From a virus, in the IMG/VR virus record IMGVR_UViG_3300037537_000224, positions 1 to 37,477 of that record: 37,477 nucleotides of DNA; one strand, given 5' to 3'. Below are positions 35,620-37,477 of this stretch, one piece after another. The notes beneath the pieces were generated by a model that was not told the DNA's origin, ran no database searches, and saw nothing but the letters and a program-made list of their open reading frames with translations. The position numbers and the translations under genes are program-made. How positions within the stretch are numbered: the stretch's first letter is position 1; each line of letters opens with the position of its first letter.

Positions 35620-36477
35620 TCACTCTCCTTTGAATGCTCTATCTGCTAGAACATGAACCTCATCCCAAGACATTTTTCCCATGTCGTGAGTTGATGGAAT
35701 TTCAAATGTTGCACTCTCACTCTTTGCGATAGTAATGCCTTCCTCAGTAGTTTCGCCTGTAGCGAACTTATCTAGGCGGTCAGAAAGGTTGCCAATGGCC
35801 TTCATTACCTCATCTAGAGGGCCGCGAGCATCGAAAGCGGCGGCTTGTGCCTTTCCGATTTCATTTTTTCGCTCACTATCATATCGTGTTGAGAATTGAT
35901 TCTGAAGGCTACCCCTGAACTCCTGCTCAAGTGCGGCAGCCTTGTAGACCTCGTATGCGGCTTCAATGTCCGTATCACTTACTGTGGATGCGTTTAGGAA
36001 GTCGCCCTTCTCTACCTTCTCGCTACTACCCTTACCTGTAGTGCGTGCGATAGCGTTGGTAGATGGCTTACCATCTTCTTGTGCTCGACCCTTGACCTGT
36101 GCGGCAAATCTCTCAGCACCATCGTCTTTCAAGTCTGAGCCGAGATTATGCTTGTCGAAATGGTCGCGTGCACCATCAATGTCTATGCCTCCTGACTTGA
36201 GTGTGTGCTCCATCCAATCTAGATAATCAGATGTAATAACATCTGAGAACTCGGACTTTTCCTTGTCATCCTTGTCCTTGTCCTTGTCATCCTTGTCATC
36301 TGATGCCTTCTTCTCATCATCGCCTTTGTCCTTATCTTTGGAATTATTCTTCTTGTCCTCTATGGCTTCCTTGAGTGCAGGGGGTAAACCCTTCTCCATA
36401 TCATCAAGGCGGCCTTCAAGACGAGCGAGAACATCTCCCAACTGTTTTGTCATATCATCGTTTTCTGTTTCTGTCAT
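35620..36477 (-). CDS. Nested scaffold protein from internal start, 285 aa (putative)
   Basis: Within the protease/scaffold gene, ATG 36475-36477 is in frame (residue 182). It is preceded by GAGGT at 36485-36489, seven bases away, a site as good as that of other genes here. Translation from it would give a scaffold without the protease domain, starting MTETENDDMTKQ. A nested scaffold made from the 3' part of a protease gene is known in lambda (C/Nu3). The GC content also rises sharply around this point. This is an inference from the start signal; a single fused product is the alternative. Confidence 0.5.
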   Translation of the reverse strand: MTETENDDMTKQLGDVLARLEGRLDDMEKGLPPALKEAIEDKKNNSKDKDKGDDEKKASDDKDDKDKDKDDKEKSEFSDVITSDYLDWMEHTLKSGGIDIDGARDHFDKHNLGSDLKDDGAERFAAQVKGRAQEDGKPSTNAIARTTGKGSSEKVEKGDFLNASTVSDTDIEAAYEVYKAAALEQEFRGSLQNQFSTRYDSERKNEIGKAQAAAFDARGPLDEVMKAIGNLSDRLDKFATGETTEEGITIAKSESATFEIPSTHDMGKMSWDEVHVLADRAFKGE

Positions 36478-37020
36478 ATTGTTTACCTCATTATTAATTT
36501 CAGTATCTTCTTTTAGTATTCTAAATGTTGCTTCCGGGTTTATTCCTTTTTCACATATTGTTACTTCGTGGAGTTCTAATTTGCTAATTTCTTGATAGTT
36601 GCCGTGTTTCGGGTCGCTTTTTCTTACTCGCTTGAATGCCTGTCCACCGATACTGAAGCCTCTTAGTTTGCCTTTCCGTATTTCTGCGGCAACTTCTTTT
36701 GCTTTTTCAATATCATCGCGGAGTCTGATTACTACAAACATCCCGACTTCATCAACTTCGCTTTTCCAAACCCTCCCTTCGCTGTCTGTATAATTAGGAA
36801 TTACTTCTCCGACTTGTATATTTGAGTGTGCTAATTGGACATTTCTGTATTTTGGAACTTCCATAAACTTTTTGAATCCATCTTGTAATGCATCCTTAGT
36901 AATTAAATCTCCTTGTTTGTCTACTAATTCTACGCTTGCATACCCGGCAACAATAAGGTCGTTACCCGCTTTGAGTAAGACGATGGTATCGTCGGTATAC
37001 AGGCTCTCGGTAGATAACAC
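35620..37020 (-). CDS. Prohead serine protease fused to scaffold region, 466 aa
   Basis: The start appears to be GTG 37018-37020, without a GGTGA site. Residues 20-175 match the XkdF-like/S78-type prohead proteases: IVAGYASVELVDKQGDLI, His65 in VQLAHS, Ser123 in GFSIGGQAF and Glu152 in LELHEVTI, the probable catalytic set. The rest is a scaffold: a coiled region, a Lys/Asp-rich linker (residues about 220-255, DKKNNSKDKDKGDDEKKASD) and helices (FDARGPLDEVMKAIGNLSDR, then IPSTHDMGKMSWDEVHVL). The protease matures the capsid by cutting scaffold and itself. At residue 182 an ATG preceded by GAGGT could start a separate 285-residue scaffold. Stop and the next gene's ribosome site overlap, which couples it to the capsid gene. 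Confidence 0.8.
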   Translation of the reverse strand: MLSTESLYTDDTIVLLKAGNDLIVAGYASVELVDKQGDLITKDALQDGFKKFMEVPKYRNVQLAHSNIQVGEVIPNYTDSEGRVWKSEVDEVGMFVVIRLRDDIEKAKEVAAEIRKGKLRGFSIGGQAFKRVRKSDPKHGNYQEISKLELHEVTICEKGINPEATFRILKEDTEINNEVNNMTETENDDMTKQLGDVLARLEGRLDDMEKGLPPALKEAIEDKKNNSKDKDKGDDEKKASDDKDDKDKDKDDKEKSEFSDVITSDYLDWMEHTLKSGGIDIDGARDHFDKHNLGSDLKDDGAERFAAQVKGRAQEDGKPSTNAIARTTGKGSSEKVEKGDFLNASTVSDTDIEAAYEVYKAAALEQEFRGSLQNQFSTRYDSERKNEIGKAQAAAFDARGPLDEVMKAIGNLSDRLDKFATGETTEEGITIAKSESATFEIPSTHDMGKMSWDEVHVLADRAFKGE

Positions 37021-37044
37021 ACTAATTACCTAATTTTCTGCAAT

Positions 37045-37052
37045 ACTATATC
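37045..37052 (-). promoter_or_regulatory. Possible TATA-like element before the protease gene
   Basis: The minus strand reads GATATAGT here, with its TATA part about 27 bases before the GTG start, the distance expected between an archaeal TATA box and the transcription start. The gene has no GGTGA site, so a leaderless transcript is possible. The region is very AT-rich, so a chance match is likely. It lies in the only gap of the window (37021-37113). Confidence 0.2.
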
Positions 37053-37113
37053 AATGAAGCGTTAGATAACTACAATTTTACAACTCTAATAAACAAAATA
37101 GATATATTCAAAT

Positions 37114-37477
37114 TCAATTCTTTACTTTCTTCTTCTTCGGATAATCTTCTTCTTTTTCCGGGTCTTGTCCGGGTCTTACTTTAAAATCCCAATCAGGTAA
37201 TGTTGCTTCGTTGGTTAGTTTCGTTGGCCCTCTAGGGCTTTCTATGTCACTTCCAACATCTATACCAAGTCCTTTCCCCGCTGTCATAGGAAAATGTCCT
37301 TTCTCCAAAACATCTATGCTTCTTTCCATTATCTCTAAAATTTGTTTCAACAATAGTGGCGAAAGCACTCTAGCAAGTAATGGTAATAATGGTTTTTGAA
37401 TTATATTCGGGTCTTTCTTCGGTTTCAATATACCAGCACTATCATCTTCTATTTGCTCCGCTTCTTCATCCGAAATC
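37114..37477 (-). CDS. C-terminal part of a possible portal protein (runs off the right edge)
   Basis: The frame is open from the window edge to TGA 37114-37116, so 120 residues are visible and the 5' end is missing. A TTG inside (37428) is not the true start, because the frame continues above it (ISDEEAEQIEDDSAG). The visible part has a helical stretch (LLPLLARVLSPLLLKQILEI), the segment MTAGKGLGIDVGSDIESPRG and a charged Lys/Glu-rich end (DPEKEEDYPKKKKVKN). Portal genes usually precede the protease, and charged tails are common at portal C-termini. That is the only basis for the suggestion, since no diagnostic portal region is in view. A minor head protein is the alternative. Confidence 0.4.
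   Translation of the reverse strand, partial: ISDEEAEQIEDDSAGILKPKKDPNIIQKPLLPLLARVLSPLLLKQILEIMERSIDVLEKGHFPMTAGKGLGIDVGSDIESPRGPTKLTNEATLPDWDFKVRPGQDPEKEEDYPKKKKVKN

Noticed and set aside
36270-36360. Simple repeats in the scaffold linker considered as a CRISPR or origin
   Set aside because: They are short irregular Lys/Asp codon repeats with no spacers or stem structure.
36263-36595. Ser/Leu-rich plus-strand frame opposite the scaffold linker
   Set aside because: It is the antisense reading of the Lys/Asp codon repeats (GACAAGGAC-type) of the scaffold.

Overview
The window is the head-and-tail (structural) module of a tailed double-stranded DNA virus, read entirely from the minus strand. 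Genes run from right (37.5 kb) to left (1). No plus-strand gene, tRNA, rRNA, CRISPR array, insertion sequence or integrase was seen. Every stretch longer than about 100 bases is coding. The longest gap is 93 bases (37021-37113).

Host: most start codons are preceded, 4-9 nt upstream, by GGTGA, often as GAGGTGA or GGGGTGA, rather than the AGGAGG core typical of bacteria. Many genes are coupled through TAATG or TGATG stop/start overlaps. GGTGA matches the 3' end of archaeal 16S rRNA, and the baseplate hub carries no obvious cell-wall hydrolase. Together with marine-type tail-fibre modules, this suggests a virus of a marine planktonic archaeon, for example a magrovirus-like virus of Marine Group II (Poseidoniales). 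This is an inference. No terminase, polymerase or host marker lies in the window to prove it.

Layout in transcription order. Head (37.5-33.4 kb): C-terminus of a possible portal protein, a serine prohead protease fused to a scaffold region (with a good internal start for a separate scaffold protein), the HK97-fold major capsid protein, and small head proteins, one with a HeH/SAP-like motif. Neck (33.4-29.5 kb): a 55-aa protein, a zinc-ribbon protein, a disordered protein, an enlarged gp6-like adaptor, an unknown protein and a tail-terminator candidate. Tail (29.5-24.1 kb): a large tail-tube protein, an acidic SAP-domain protein, a gpG/gpGT-like tail chaperone pair joined by a GGGTTTT slippery heptamer in the correct frame, a very short tape measure (288 aa) and a Dit-like protein. 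Tip (24.1-1): a 5303-residue giant protein filling 42% of the window, a gpD-like hub, a baseplate/fibre adaptor candidate and four consecutive tail-fibre genes, the last running off the left edge. These fibres contain modules known from marine bacteriophages.

The strongest points for follow-up are the giant virion protein beside a minimal tape measure, the programmed -1 frameshift, the nested scaffold start where base composition also changes, and the bacteriophage-like fibre cassettes in a genome with archaeal-type translation signals.
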